Shown piece by piece: positions 42,987-52,593 of a stretch of 64,000 nt of DNA (position 1 is its first letter; each line of letters begins with the position of its first letter). The notes under the pieces were generated by a model. The model was not told the DNA's origin. It searched no databases and saw only the letters and a list, made by a program, of their open reading frames with translations. This DNA is from AP-15 sp963738185 (GTDB lineage: Bacteria > Pseudomonadota > Alphaproteobacteria > ATCC43930 > CGMCC-115725): contig CAVTVA010000003.1 in the NCBI GenBank assembly GCA_963738185.1, forward strand, positions 1,736,001-1,800,000, given 5' to 3'. The position numbers were made by a program, and so were the translations under genes.

Positions 42987-45320
42987 TCATGTTTCGGCGG
43001 GCTCCTCGGGATTGTCTTCGGGCTCCTCGGCTGCGCGATCGTGCCGCGGCCAAGCGCTCGGGTCGCTGCGAAACGACGCTCGCGTCGGCCGGATCGTGAT
43101 CAGGTTGGACATGCCGCTCATAATGTCCTCGAGCAGCATAACCCGCGCCAAGCCGTCGGTGGCTGGCGCGTAACCGATCGAGGCTACCCCGAGCCAGAGA
43201 TACTCGCGCGGATCCAGACCGGCGGCGATCTCTCCGACCGCCTCAAGCTCCAGCGCCACCCGCCCGTTGTTGGAGGCGGCGTGCAGCAGCAGAAAACGGC
43301 GGGTGCCAGCTTCGAGCTCGACGGGCGGATAATTGGTGCCGTTGATTGCGATGCGCAGCTGCATCGACTGCACCCACGCCACGGTAAACATCTCGACCAT
43401 GATCACGACCGGGCCGGGTTCGCGCTCTGCGGTCGCGAACGTGATGCTGCCGGTGCGGCCGCGCATCCAGCGGCCAAAGCTCTCAACCGCGTCCCATGAG
43501 GTGTCGCAGGCAAACTGCACGAACGCCGAATCGCCGGCCCGGATAAATTCGGCCACATCCTCGCGGTGCCCCAGCCGATAGACCCGCCCCGGCGTCGCGA
43601 GCGGCGGCTCGACACTTTTCTCGGCGGGTCCCCACTCGTCACGCAACGCGCGCACCATCGCGATCGCGTCGCTGGCGACGTCGCGCCATTCCCGCGGCCG
43701 GAAATTCTCGCGGATATTGCGCGCTCTGCCTTCGAGATATTCGTCGTCTTCGATCAGCCGCGCGATCTTGTCGTAGCCATCGTTGTCGTTAAAGGGATCG
43801 AGGTAATCGGCCAGGTCGCCGGCCAGCTCGGGAACCGAGCCGGTGCTCGCCGCAACGCATGGCCGGCCGCTGGCGAGGCTCTCCGCCACCGGCGCCGCCC
43901 AGCCTTCCTCGAGGCTAGGGAACACGGTAAACCGCGCCGACTGGTAGAGTGCCGCGAGCTCCGCGGCGGATGCATCGCCCAGCGTTATCACATTGCCATG
44001 TAAATTATTCGTCGACTGCAGCTGGTGCAGCAGCTCGTCGCCGCGCCATCCAGCCTCGCCGACCAGCACCAGCTTTGGCGTTGCGCTGTCGCGCCGGTCG
44101 AGCAGCCGTTTCCAGATCCGCAGCAAGTAAGCATGGTTCTTACGGGCTTCGATCGGCGAAACGTACAAAACGTACTCGCCCCTTAGCAGCCGAGCGACCG
44201 CAATCGACACATCGCCATTGCCGCTGGGCTCATCACCAGCCTCGTGAGCCGGGCCAGCCTTGTGAGCCGGCTTCAGCGTGCGGAGCGCCGCCGGCGAGAT
44301 GCGGTTTTCGACTGCGAAATCTTCGACCTCGCGAGCGGCGTGGTCCGACACGCAAAAAATAAAATCCGCGACGCGCAGCATCGACAACAATGCCGATTTG
44401 AATGAGGCCGCGAGCTCCGCGGTGCCCAATTCGGGGTGGGTCAGAGGCGTTGTGTCATGGATCAGCGCGCCGATACGGACACCCTTGCGCCCAAAATCGA
44501 TGATCCGCTCGGTAATGTTCTCCGAGACCCAGAATTCCCCAAGAATCAGCAGCACGTCGCCTGCGCTGGGCTCGTAAGGGTGGCCGCGGCTCGTCGCCGA
44601 ACGCGCGATGCCGATCAGCCGGGATGGCTCGGCCGCGCCGCGAGACATCTCATCGGCAAGCTCCCCGACAAAGGCATCATCGATGACGGTGTAATGAGAA
44701 CCGTCGTAGGCTTCCGACACAAACAGGCTTCCGGCGCGCTCCTCGGACGGCATGGCAAGGATCGCCGCGGCGATGCCGAGCTGGAGCTGCTGAATGGCCG
44801 AGGCCATCCGTCGATCGTCCGGATAAAAGAACAGGTCGGAGAGGTCGATGAACGTCGTCGGCCGGCGCGGTAAGGCGGAGCGTTGAGCCGGCGGCAGGTC
44901 TTCGGCGCCGACGCCAAACGCCGCGAGCTCGAGCTGGGCGTCGACCAGCATGTCGTCGATCCGCGCGGCCTCGCGATACGCCGCGATCGCGTCCGAAAAA
45001 TTGCGCATTTTCTTATAGAGATGGCCCAGCTGCAGCCGGGTGTCGGCGACGTCCGGGGCCAGCGCCGCGCTCTTTTTATACGCGGCCTCTGCCTCGCCCA
45101 GATCGCCCAATTCTTTGAGGGCATGGCCGAGCTGCACCCAGATCGGCGCATCCTCGGCACGAACTGCCAGGTATTGACGATAAAATTTGGCTGCCTCAGC
45201 CCATTTTCGATTGTCGCGCGCCAGATCCGCCGCCGCCAGCAGCTGCCGCACGTTCTGCGATAAGCCGGGCGCCTGGATGTCTCTCTGATCGCGGGCGCGC
45301 CTGTTGAGAATGAACGCCAT
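42987..45320 (-). CDS. TPR-glycosyltransferase fusion
   Basis: The 777-residue protein opens with about 120 residues of TPR repeats (FYRQYLAVRAEDAPIWVQLGHALKELGD). A GT-B glycosyltransferase follows. YVSPIEARKNHAYLLRIWKRLL opens the donor domain. NLHGNVITLGDASAAELAALYQSARFTVFPSLEEGWAAPVAESLASGRPCVAAS carries the donor-binding Glu pair of GT4. The last 170 residues have a beta-rich domain of unknown role. TPR-GT fusions often glycosylate surface polymers or proteins. It is divergent from the S9 peptidase gene. Confidence 0.82.
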   Translation of the reverse strand: MAFILNRRARDQRDIQAPGLSQNVRQLLAAADLARDNRKWAEAAKFYRQYLAVRAEDAPIWVQLGHALKELGDLGEAEAAYKKSAALAPDVADTRLQLGHLYKKMRNFSDAIAAYREAARIDDMLVDAQLELAAFGVGAEDLPPAQRSALPRRPTTFIDLSDLFFYPDDRRMASAIQQLQLGIAAAILAMPSEERAGSLFVSEAYDGSHYTVIDDAFVGELADEMSRGAAEPSRLIGIARSATSRGHPYEPSAGDVLLILGEFWVSENITERIIDFGRKGVRIGALIHDTTPLTHPELGTAELAASFKSALLSMLRVADFIFCVSDHAAREVEDFAVENRISPAALRTLKPAHKAGPAHEAGDEPSGNGDVSIAVARLLRGEYVLYVSPIEARKNHAYLLRIWKRLLDRRDSATPKLVLVGEAGWRGDELLHQLQSTNNLHGNVITLGDASAAELAALYQSARFTVFPSLEEGWAAPVAESLASGRPCVAASTGSVPELAGDLADYLDPFNDNDGYDKIARLIEDDEYLEGRARNIRENFRPREWRDVASDAIAMVRALRDEWGPAEKSVEPPLATPGRVYRLGHREDVAEFIRAGDSAFVQFACDTSWDAVESFGRWMRGRTGSITFATAEREPGPVVIMVEMFTVAWVQSMQLRIAINGTNYPPVELEAGTRRFLLLHAASNNGRVALELEAVGEIAAGLDPREYLWLGVASIGYAPATDGLARVMLLEDIMSGMSNLITIRPTRASFRSDPSAWPRHDRAAEEPEDNPEEPAET

Positions 45321-45540
45321 TACGTCAACCTGAACTCAATTCCCCGCGGCGATCAGAAGCGGCTTTACGGCTGCTTGTCAAGGCCGCCAAGCGCCGGAAA
45401 GAGGCTGCCGGTGGGGGTGCTCAGGGCTCGACGAAGTTATCGTCGGCGGCAGCGGCACAACCTATGCTGAGAACGGCTTTGAAACGGCGAGCCGCTTCAT
45501 CGTCGCAAGCAGCATGGCGCGGATGCGCGCGGAGGTGATC

Positions 45541-47517
45541 ATGCCTGAACCCCAAAGAGCAGCCTATGGATCGTGGTCGTCGCCGATCACCTCCGACCTG
45601 ATCGTGGCTTCGTCGATCGGGCTTGGCGAGATCCAGCTCGACGGCGGCGATGTCTACTGGCTCGAATCGCGCCCGCAGGAGGGCGGCCGGTCGGTTCTGG
45701 TGCGCCATGCCGCCAATGGAACGACGGCCGATCTGACGCCGCCCGTGCCTGGCGGCGGCAAGGCGCCGTTCAATGTGCGCACGCGAGTCCATGAATATGG
45801 CGGCGGCGCCTATCTGGTCAGCGCCGGCATCGTCTATTTCTGCAACGATGCCGACCAGCGCCTCTATCGCCATGAGCGCGGGGCGGCGCCGGCGGCGATC
45901 ACCCCCGAGCCCGGCCGGCCGCGCGGGCTGCGCTACGCCGATGGGGTGATCGACCCGGCGCGCGGGCGGATGATCTGGGTTCGCGAGGACCACACCACCG
46001 GGGCGCGCGAGCCGGTCAACACGCTGGTCGAGATTGCGCTCGACGGGTCGCGGCCGCAGCACATCCTGCAGTCGGGCCGGGACTTTTATGCCGCACCGCG
46101 GCTTAGCCCCGACGGGCGCCAACTTGCTTGGCTCGAATGGAGCCACCCGAGCATGCCGTGGCTCGGCTGCGAGCTGTGGCTTGCCGAGCTCGACGAGGCG
46201 GGCTCGGTCGGGCGCAAACGGCTGGTCGCCGGCGGCGAGGATGAGTCGATCTTCCAGCCCGAATGGTCGCCGGACGGCACCCTCTATTTTGTCTCCGACC
46301 GCTCCCAGCACCGGCTCGACGACCGCTGGTGGAACCTCCATCGCGCCCGCGGCGACGCGGTCGAGCCGGTTTATCCGCTGGCGGCCGAATTCGGCCGGCC
46401 GCAGTGGAATTTCCGAATGTCGGCGTTTGCGTTCGCTTCGGCGCGAGAGCTGGTGTGCAGCCATTTGCAGAACGGCGTCTGTCGGCTGAGCGCGGTCGAT
46501 CTGGCGTCGCTGCGGGTGAGGCCGCTCGCGGCCCCCTATCAGGACATCTCCTCGCTGCGCGCCGATGCCGGACGCCTTTATTTTCGCGGCGGCTCGCCGA
46601 CCCTTCCGCCGGCCATCGTCGAGCTCGACCTCGCCAGCGGCCGCACCACCGCCTTGAAGCTGTCGACCGCGCAGGACCTCGAAGCCTATCGCGGCTATTT
46701 GTCGGAGCCCGAGCCGGTGACGTTCGACACCGATAACGGCCAGCAGGCGCACGGCCTCTACTACCCGCCGCGAAACCGCGATTTCACCGCGCCAGAGGAG
46801 CAGCTGCCGCCCTTGATCGTGCATTGTCACGGCGGCCCGACCGCCGCCGCCTCGCCGACCTTAAGCTGGGGCACGCAGTACTGGACCAGCCGCGGCTTTG
46901 CCATTCTCGATGTCAATTACGGCGGCAGCACCGGCTATGGCCGCGAATACCGCCTGCGGCTGCAAGGCAATTGGGGCATCGTCGATGTTGCCGATTGCGT
47001 CAACGGCGCGCGCCATCTGGCGCAGGCGCGTCGGGTCGACCCCGAGCGCTGGGCGATCAGCGGTGGCAGCGCCGGCGGCTACACGACGCTCGCGGTGCTG
47101 ACGTTTCGCAACGAGTTCAAAACCGGCGCCAGCTATTTCGGGGTCAGCGACCTCGAAGCCTTGGCCAAGGACACGCACAAATTCGAGGCGCGTTATCTCG
47201 ACGGCCTGATCGGGCCCTACCCCGAGCGCCGCGACCTATACGTCGCCCGCTCGCCGGTGCACAGCGCGCGGCTCATCTCGGTGCCGGTCGCGTTTTTTCA
47301 GGGCGTCGAGGACCGGGTGGTGCCGCCGCAGCAGGCCGAAGCCATGGTCGCGGCGCTGCGTGAACGGAAGATCCCGTCGCTCTACCTGTTGTTTGACGGC
47401 GAGCAGCACGGCTTTCGTCGCGCCGACAACATCAAGCGCGCGCTCGACGCCGAGCTCTATTTCTACGCCACCTTCCTCTCCGACCAGCGGCTGGAGTTCC
47501 GCATCCCCAAAGACTGA
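45541..47517 (+). CDS. S9-family prolyl oligopeptidase-type peptidase
   Basis: The 658-residue serine peptidase has an N-terminal beta-propeller (residues about 1-390) and an alpha/beta hydrolase domain. The nucleophile is in WAISGGSAGGYTTL near residue 511. The catalytic Asp is in FFQGVEDRVVPPQQAEAM near 591 and the His in FDGEQHGFRR near 622. NYGGSTGYGREYR is typical of the acyl-aminoacyl-peptidase branch. GGAGGTGATC immediately before ATG 45541 is a near-perfect ribosome site, so the longer frame from 45514 is rejected. There is no signal peptide, so it is cytoplasmic. It converges with the M81 hydrolase operon. Confidence 0.9.
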   Translation: MPEPQRAAYGSWSSPITSDLIVASSIGLGEIQLDGGDVYWLESRPQEGGRSVLVRHAANGTTADLTPPVPGGGKAPFNVRTRVHEYGGGAYLVSAGIVYFCNDADQRLYRHERGAAPAAITPEPGRPRGLRYADGVIDPARGRMIWVREDHTTGAREPVNTLVEIALDGSRPQHILQSGRDFYAAPRLSPDGRQLAWLEWSHPSMPWLGCELWLAELDEAGSVGRKRLVAGGEDESIFQPEWSPDGTLYFVSDRSQHRLDDRWWNLHRARGDAVEPVYPLAAEFGRPQWNFRMSAFAFASARELVCSHLQNGVCRLSAVDLASLRVRPLAAPYQDISSLRADAGRLYFRGGSPTLPPAIVELDLASGRTTALKLSTAQDLEAYRGYLSEPEPVTFDTDNGQQAHGLYYPPRNRDFTAPEEQLPPLIVHCHGGPTAAASPTLSWGTQYWTSRGFAILDVNYGGSTGYGREYRLRLQGNWGIVDVADCVNGARHLAQARRVDPERWAISGGSAGGYTTLAVLTFRNEFKTGASYFGVSDLEALAKDTHKFEARYLDGLIGPYPERRDLYVARSPVHSARLISVPVAFFQGVEDRVVPPQQAEAMVAALRERKIPSLYLLFDGEQHGFRRADNIKRALDAELYFYATFLSDQRLEFRIPKD

Positions 47518-47562
47518 CCAGCACGCGCACGGCGGTGCGCCTGAACGCATCGACAGGTCGGG

Positions 47563-47886
47563 TCAGCGCCCGGCGAACACGTCCCTTGCCACCAGCGCGG
47601 CAGTCATCGCCGCCGGCCAGCCGGCGTAAAACGCGAGATGGGTGATCAATTCGCCGATCTCCTCTTGGCTCAGGCCATTGTCGAGCGCGCGGCCGAGATG
47701 GCCGACCAGCTGCTTTTCGCGGCCGAGAGCCACCAGCGCCGCGACCGTGATCAGGCTGCGGTCGCGCTTCGATAGGCCGGGGCGCTCCCAGACATCGCCA
47801 TAGACGACCTTCTCGGCGAGGTCGATCAGCTTTGGCGCGATCGGCCGCACCTGCTCGCGGGCGGGCGAGGGCGGGGTTACCGGCAT
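47563..47886 (-). CDS. Carboxymuconolactone decarboxylase-like protein
   Basis: The 107-residue protein belongs to the AhpD/CMD-like all-helical family. Family signs are KVVYGDVWERPGLSKRDRSLITVAALVALGR and HLGRALDNGLSQEEIGELITHLAFYAGWPAA. There is no Cys pair, so it is not an AhpD-type peroxidase; it is the CMD branch. ATG 47886 (GGAGAT upstream) starts one base after the M81 stop, so the two are tightly coupled. The exact reaction is unknown. Confidence 0.83.
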   Translation of the reverse strand: MPVTPPSPAREQVRPIAPKLIDLAEKVVYGDVWERPGLSKRDRSLITVAALVALGREKQLVGHLGRALDNGLSQEEIGELITHLAFYAGWPAAMTAALVARDVFAGR

Positions 47887-47887
47887 G

Positions 47888-49435
47888 TTAGATCTCCGTT
47901 GCGGGGGGTGACGCAGGATGCCATTCGACATTGTCGTCGAGCGGGATGACCGGACGCGGCAGGCGGGTCCAGGTGAAGCGGTTCAGCATCGGCGAGGTCA
48001 GGCCGGGCAGATCGACCTCGACGATCTGGTCGGGGCCGAAGAACTCGTCAAAGCCGCCGCGGAAATGGCCGCGCGATTTGACCGCGACCGAGCGCGCCGC
48101 AGCGATGTCGAGCCCCATCATCTCGAAAAAGACCGGGTCGGCGCATTGCAGCCGGTGCGAGACGACGACGACCGTGACGCCGCCGACTTCCAGCGCCGCG
48201 CACGGCCCGAGCGCCAGCCGCATGCCGGCATAGATGCCGCGCCGGCCGATGCAGTTGCCGTCGCGCAATGCCGCGACCGTCGCTGCGGCGGCCCAGGGCT
48301 CGGAGAACGCCGTCGTCTCCCAGCGGTTGAACCGCGCCTCAAAGGTGGCGCCGACCCCGCGCCGGTGCGCCTCGGCGGCCAGCGGCGGGTCGTAGAAGAT
48401 GCCGAGCAATGCCCGCTCGACATCGGCCTCATAGAGGGCGCGCAACAGATAAACCGTGTTGCCGCGCCCGCCGCCGCCCGGGTTGTCGGCGACATCGGCA
48501 AACGCCAGTGCCGGCAAGGACGGGTCGCGCCCGACCGCCACTGCCCTGGCGACCGCCTGGTCGAGCGGAGTCAGCTGCGGGCTGAACCGCGCCCGGTTGC
48601 TCCAGCCGAGCTCGGCGATCTCTTGCGCCAAGGCTGCGGCAGCACCCCGGTCATGGCGCGCGGTCACCACGACGGTGAGGCCGTTGTCCGCGGTGTCGGC
48701 AAAGGCAAAACCGCCCATCACCGACACGTTCAGGATTTCCGGGCTGATGCGGCGCTGGCCGAGCTCGATCATCTCGGCATAAGGGCCGGCGGCGGTCAGC
48801 ATCGTCACCGTCGGCGGCACGATCGGCAAGCGGATAAAGACGCTCTGCGGCCGCATTCCGGCGAGCATCTCGCGGATCGCCGCCGCCGCCTCGGCGCCGC
48901 GTTCGCGCATGTCGAGATGCGGGTTGGTGCGGTAGCCGATAAAGGCGTCGATCGAGCGCACCATGCGCGGCGAGACGTTGGCATGCAGGTCGAGGGTCGC
49001 AGCGATCGGCACATTCGGGCCGACGATCGCCCTCACCCGCTCGAACAGGAGCCCGTCGGGATCGTCCTCCTCGGTGGTCAGCCCGGCGCCATGCGCGCAG
49101 ATATAGACCGCGTCGAGCGGCAGCGCGGCCTTCAGCCGGTGCTCGATCGTGTCGATCAGCTCGGCGAAAAAGGCGTGCTCGACCGGCCCATTGGGCTCGG
49201 CCATGGCGAGTGCCACGCCGACCGGCGTCCATGGCCCCGAGTTATCCATCGCCGCGACAAAGCCCGGCGTCTCGGGCAGCATGACCGGGGCCGCGGTGCG
49301 CGCTTCGGTGAGGATCGCCTCCCCTTCGAGATAGGTGCGGGCCAGGAAATGCGCCTTGGTCGCCGGTGGGGCGAATTTGTTGCACTCGATCGAAAAGCCG
49401 AGGATCGCCACGCGGGGCGGGGATCGAGGCGTCAT
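47888..49435 (-). CDS. M81-family (MlrC/microcystinase C-like) metallo-hydrolase
   Basis: The 515-residue protein belongs to the M81 family typified by MlrC of microcystin degradation. It has VAILGFSIECNKFAPP at the start and DAVYICAHGAGLTTEEDDPDG. IAATLDLHANVSPRMV holds the metal Asp and His, and DVADNPGGGGRGNT is the conserved Gly loop. A C-terminal domain of unknown function begins near residue 350. It would hydrolyse a linear peptide or a similar amide. It lies between an MFS transporter gene (33 bases) and the CMD-like gene (1 base). Confidence 0.87.
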   Translation of the reverse strand: MTPRSPPRVAILGFSIECNKFAPPATKAHFLARTYLEGEAILTEARTAAPVMLPETPGFVAAMDNSGPWTPVGVALAMAEPNGPVEHAFFAELIDTIEHRLKAALPLDAVYICAHGAGLTTEEDDPDGLLFERVRAIVGPNVPIAATLDLHANVSPRMVRSIDAFIGYRTNPHLDMRERGAEAAAAIREMLAGMRPQSVFIRLPIVPPTVTMLTAAGPYAEMIELGQRRISPEILNVSVMGGFAFADTADNGLTVVVTARHDRGAAAALAQEIAELGWSNRARFSPQLTPLDQAVARAVAVGRDPSLPALAFADVADNPGGGGRGNTVYLLRALYEADVERALLGIFYDPPLAAEAHRRGVGATFEARFNRWETTAFSEPWAAAATVAALRDGNCIGRRGIYAGMRLALGPCAALEVGGVTVVVVSHRLQCADPVFFEMMGLDIAAARSVAVKSRGHFRGGFDEFFGPDQIVEVDLPGLTSPMLNRFTWTRLPRPVIPLDDNVEWHPASPPATEI

Positions 49436-49468
49436 TGGCGGTCTCCTCGGAATAGCGAGGGTGCCGGA

Positions 49469-50890
49469 TCAGCGCGTCCCGGCACCGAGCGCCACCGGCC
49501 GGGGTGGGGCAGGCTCGGCCTCGCCGAGCGCCATCGGCCGACCATGGGTCTCGCGCGCAAGAAAGGTGAAGGACAGCGCCACCAGCAGCATGCCAAAGGC
49601 GAGGAACAAAAAGGCTGGGATCAGCGCCCCCTCGGTCGCCTTTGGCGAGACGATGTTGCTGGTGCCGGCGATCAGCGCCAAGCTTAATGGTCCGAGGATC
49701 TTGCCGACGCCGTTCGCGGTTTGGCCGAGGCCGGAGGAGCGGGCGCCGAGCCGCACCCCATAGCTCTCGACCGTATAGGGCGCCAAATTCGAGAAGCTGC
49801 CGTCGATGCAGAAGGTCGAGGCGCACAACAGCACGACGATCAGCGGCACGCTGCCGACCAGGATGCTGCCGCAATAGCCGACCGCGGCGAGGGCGGCGAC
49901 GCCGCCAAAGCCCCACAGCGCGCCAAGCAGGCGGCGACCCAGGAGCGGCGCCAAAAACGAGACCACGATCTTGCCGGTGACCCCAGCGCCGGCGACCCAA
50001 ATGAAATATTTGGCGGCCTGCGGCACCGGGACATGGAGCAGCAGCGAAATCACCGTCGGCCCCCATAGATAGACGCCATAGGCCGCGGTCGCGGCGCCGC
50101 CCCAGATCAGCAAGGTTTCGCAGAATTGGCGCGGCTGCTGCAACAGCTCCGACAGCTTGCCGCGCGGCACCGTTGCCGGCCGGGCGGTCGGCTGCGGCAC
50201 CGATTGCAGCGGGATCCCGAGCTGCTTTGCAATATTGGCGCGGGCCTGGGAGAAGCGCCCCATAGCGGTCAGCCAACGCACCAATTCAGGCACGAACAGC
50301 CAGGCCAGCACCCCGACCACCGCGACAAAAATGCCGAGCATGGCCATGCCGCGCCAGCCGATCGCCGCCAGCAACGCCGCCGAGGTGATCGAGGACAAGA
50401 GGCCGCCGGCGGTCGCGAACGCCACATAAAAGCTGGTGACAAAGGTGCGGTGCCGGGTCGGCGTCAACTCGACGATGATGGTCAGGCAGGGCACCACCGC
50501 CGCGGTCAGGCCGAGGCCGACGACAAACCGCAACAGCGCAAAGAGCTGCCAGGCGCCATCCGGGACAAAGCCGATCAGCGCCGCGCCCGCGCCGCAGATG
50601 AAGGTGCCGATGATCATCTGCGCCTTGCGCCCCCAGGCATCCGCCAGTCCGCCGAAAATCAGCGCGCCGGCGATCGCGCCGAGGCCACCGCTGTAGAGGA
50701 TCAGCGCCGATTGGCCGTAAGTCAGATGCCATTGCGGCCCGACCACCGCGAGCAGAAACGCCACCACGGAAAAGTCAAAGAATTCGAGGACCGTGATCGC
50801 CGACAATATCGCAAACGCCACCCAATAACGCAGGTTGAGCGGCGCGCGGTCATAGAGCGACAGCAGGTCTTCGGACGTTTGGCCGGGCAT
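49469..50890 (-). CDS. MFS transporter
   Basis: The 473-residue major facilitator has about 12 membrane helices. The GGLADAWGRKAQMIIG loop between helices 2 and 3 is the MFS signature. GGLLSSITSAALLAAIGWRGMAML and GKIVVSFLAPLLGRRLLGAL come later. The C-terminus is cytoplasmic (HGRPMALGEAEPAPPRP). It is similar in style to metabolite/H+ symporters. It is the first gene of a three-gene operon with the M81 hydrolase and CMD-like protein, so it may import that hydrolase's substrate. Confidence 0.88.
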   Translation of the reverse strand: MPGQTSEDLLSLYDRAPLNLRYWVAFAILSAITVLEFFDFSVVAFLLAVVGPQWHLTYGQSALILYSGGLGAIAGALIFGGLADAWGRKAQMIIGTFICGAGAALIGFVPDGAWQLFALLRFVVGLGLTAAVVPCLTIIVELTPTRHRTFVTSFYVAFATAGGLLSSITSAALLAAIGWRGMAMLGIFVAVVGVLAWLFVPELVRWLTAMGRFSQARANIAKQLGIPLQSVPQPTARPATVPRGKLSELLQQPRQFCETLLIWGGAATAAYGVYLWGPTVISLLLHVPVPQAAKYFIWVAGAGVTGKIVVSFLAPLLGRRLLGALWGFGGVAALAAVGYCGSILVGSVPLIVVLLCASTFCIDGSFSNLAPYTVESYGVRLGARSSGLGQTANGVGKILGPLSLALIAGTSNIVSPKATEGALIPAFLFLAFGMLLVALSFTFLARETHGRPMALGEAEPAPPRPVALGAGTR

Positions 50891-51024
50891 TTGCTACTCC
50901 CCCTCGGCGCCGCTATGGCCGCCGTTCCCATTCGCTGCAGCGGGATTAACGAATAGGCGCCGCAAACCAGCGAGGTCAATCGCTGCGAGGGAAGGTCAGC
51001 CGCGCTTAAATCGCACCGCCGGCA

Positions 51025-52593
51025 TCATCTCGCCACCGTGGCGTCGACATCCTGGTGCGAAACTCGGTGCTGTTCGCCCAGGCTCGGAGTGTCCGCCGCA
51101 GAGGCGTGGAAGATCTGCCGGTACAAATCCGTCCCGTAGCTGGTTCGCAGCGGCGCGCCCGGCAGCACCCGGAAAGTCCTGGTCCCGTCCTCGCTACGTT
51201 CGGCGCGCAAGAACAGGGCAGTGTCGAGCTTCGCTTCGTAGAGCCTGCCGGCGAGATCGAACATGTGGGTGACAAAGAACACCTTGACCCGGCTCTCCAG
51301 CAGCGCCCGAACGATCTGCCGGCCGATCTGCGAGCCCTCCCTCTCGTTGGTCGATTGGAACAATTCGTTGAACAGCACGATGCAGTCCGGCGCGAGGCGA
51401 TCGACGATGCCGCTGATCCGCAGCAGCTCTTCCTCGAACTTGCCGCTGCGCATTGTCGGGTCTTCCTCGCGCTTATAGTGCGTGAACAGGCCCGCGCTCA
51501 GATTCGCGCAATATGATCGTGCCCCAACAAACATGCCGCACTGCATCATCAGCTGCGCCAAGCCGACGCTGCGCAGCAGGGTCGATTTGCCCCCCTGATT
51601 GGCCCCGGTGATCACGAAAAGGCCCTTGCCGTCGCCGTCGCAATCATTGCCGACGACCCTGTGCTCGAGCTTCAGCGCGAGACAGACATCGTAGAGCCCG
51701 CGGACCGTGTAGCGGCGCTCCGCCGAGGCGACCGGCGCTGGAAAGCACATCGGCTCGCGCTGTCCCGCCAAACGGTCGCGCAGGTTCAGGCAGCCGACGT
51801 AGAACGCCAGCTCGGTGCGCAGCATGCGAAAAAAGCCGAGGATGTGATCGCAGGACTGAGCGGCGGCATTGGCGGCGATGTTGATGCCTCGGTCGCGCAG
51901 CTCGCCAACCGCCTTGGCGCCGGCTTCATCGCGCTCGGCGATGTGAAAGGTGTGGGCGGCCGGCCCCCGCGTCAGCAGGCGTTGCAGCCACGGGCGGTCG
52001 TCATCGTTGGGCTTGCGCAGCATGTGGCCGACGCCCACCAGGCCTTGCCCAAGACGGGCGCTGATCAACACGCCGCGGCGAAACTTCAGTCGCGCGAGGT
52101 GCGCCTCGATGGCGCCGAGATAGGCGTCGTCCAGCTCGCGGCGCAGCATCGCGAACAGGGTCGTGAAGCCATCGGAGGCGAACCCGGCCATATGCGCCTC
52201 CGCCTCGCGTCGCAAGGTGCGCAGCGCCTCAACAAACATCGACAATACTTCGACCGACCGATGCAGCAGAAACCCAGGGCTGTGGCTGTGGATGCCCCAA
52301 TAGTTCTTGCGTTCGCGCTCGATGGTTGCGACGGCGAGGTTGTAGAGGTGGCGCACGACCGCGGCGTTGCTGATGCAGTCGCGAAGGATCGCCTGGCGGT
52401 ACAGCACCGTCGGCACGTCGGTCAGCATCGAGAGGACCGCCGCCCTCGCCACCCCCAGCAAAAATGCATCGCCCCCAGCCATCGCTTCGAACAGCACGTC
52501 GAGCTCGAGATCCGGCACGAAATCCCGGGCGCCGGGCGGCGGCTCCTGCGCGGGATCGAAGTCGCGGTCCCGGTACATCAGGAACGCTTTCAC
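51025..52593 (-). CDS. MutS-like ATPase without mismatch-recognition domain (second gene of a pair)
   Basis: The 522-residue protein has MutS core (lever/clamp) helices and a C-terminal ABC-type ATPase, but no N-terminal mismatch-binding domain. The Walker A is FVITGANQGGKSTLLRS near residue 332. The signature/Q region is THYKREEDPTMRSGKFEEELLRIS. Walker B is CIVLFNELFQSTNEREGS, with Asn before the Glu where MutS has Asp. The His switch is in VFFVTHMFDLAGRLYEAK. The GTG start overlaps the previous gene's stop (GTGA); the frame is open further upstream, but that part is the shadow of its neighbour. It may form a heterodimer with the 52590-54125 product. The role is unknown. Confidence 0.85.
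   Translation of the reverse strand: MKAFLMYRDRDFDPAQEPPPGARDFVPDLELDVLFEAMAGGDAFLLGVARAAVLSMLTDVPTVLYRQAILRDCISNAAVVRHLYNLAVATIERERKNYWGIHSHSPGFLLHRSVEVLSMFVEALRTLRREAEAHMAGFASDGFTTLFAMLRRELDDAYLGAIEAHLARLKFRRGVLISARLGQGLVGVGHMLRKPNDDDRPWLQRLLTRGPAAHTFHIAERDEAGAKAVGELRDRGINIAANAAAQSCDHILGFFRMLRTELAFYVGCLNLRDRLAGQREPMCFPAPVASAERRYTVRGLYDVCLALKLEHRVVGNDCDGDGKGLFVITGANQGGKSTLLRSVGLAQLMMQCGMFVGARSYCANLSAGLFTHYKREEDPTMRSGKFEEELLRISGIVDRLAPDCIVLFNELFQSTNEREGSQIGRQIVRALLESRVKVFFVTHMFDLAGRLYEAKLDTALFLRAERSEDGTRTFRVLPGAPLRTSYGTDLYRQIFHASAADTPSLGEQHRVSHQDVDATVAR

Noticed and set aside
47918..49687. 589-codon open frame on the plus strand
   Set aside because: Antisense to the M81 hydrolase and MFS genes; it has no recognisable segment.
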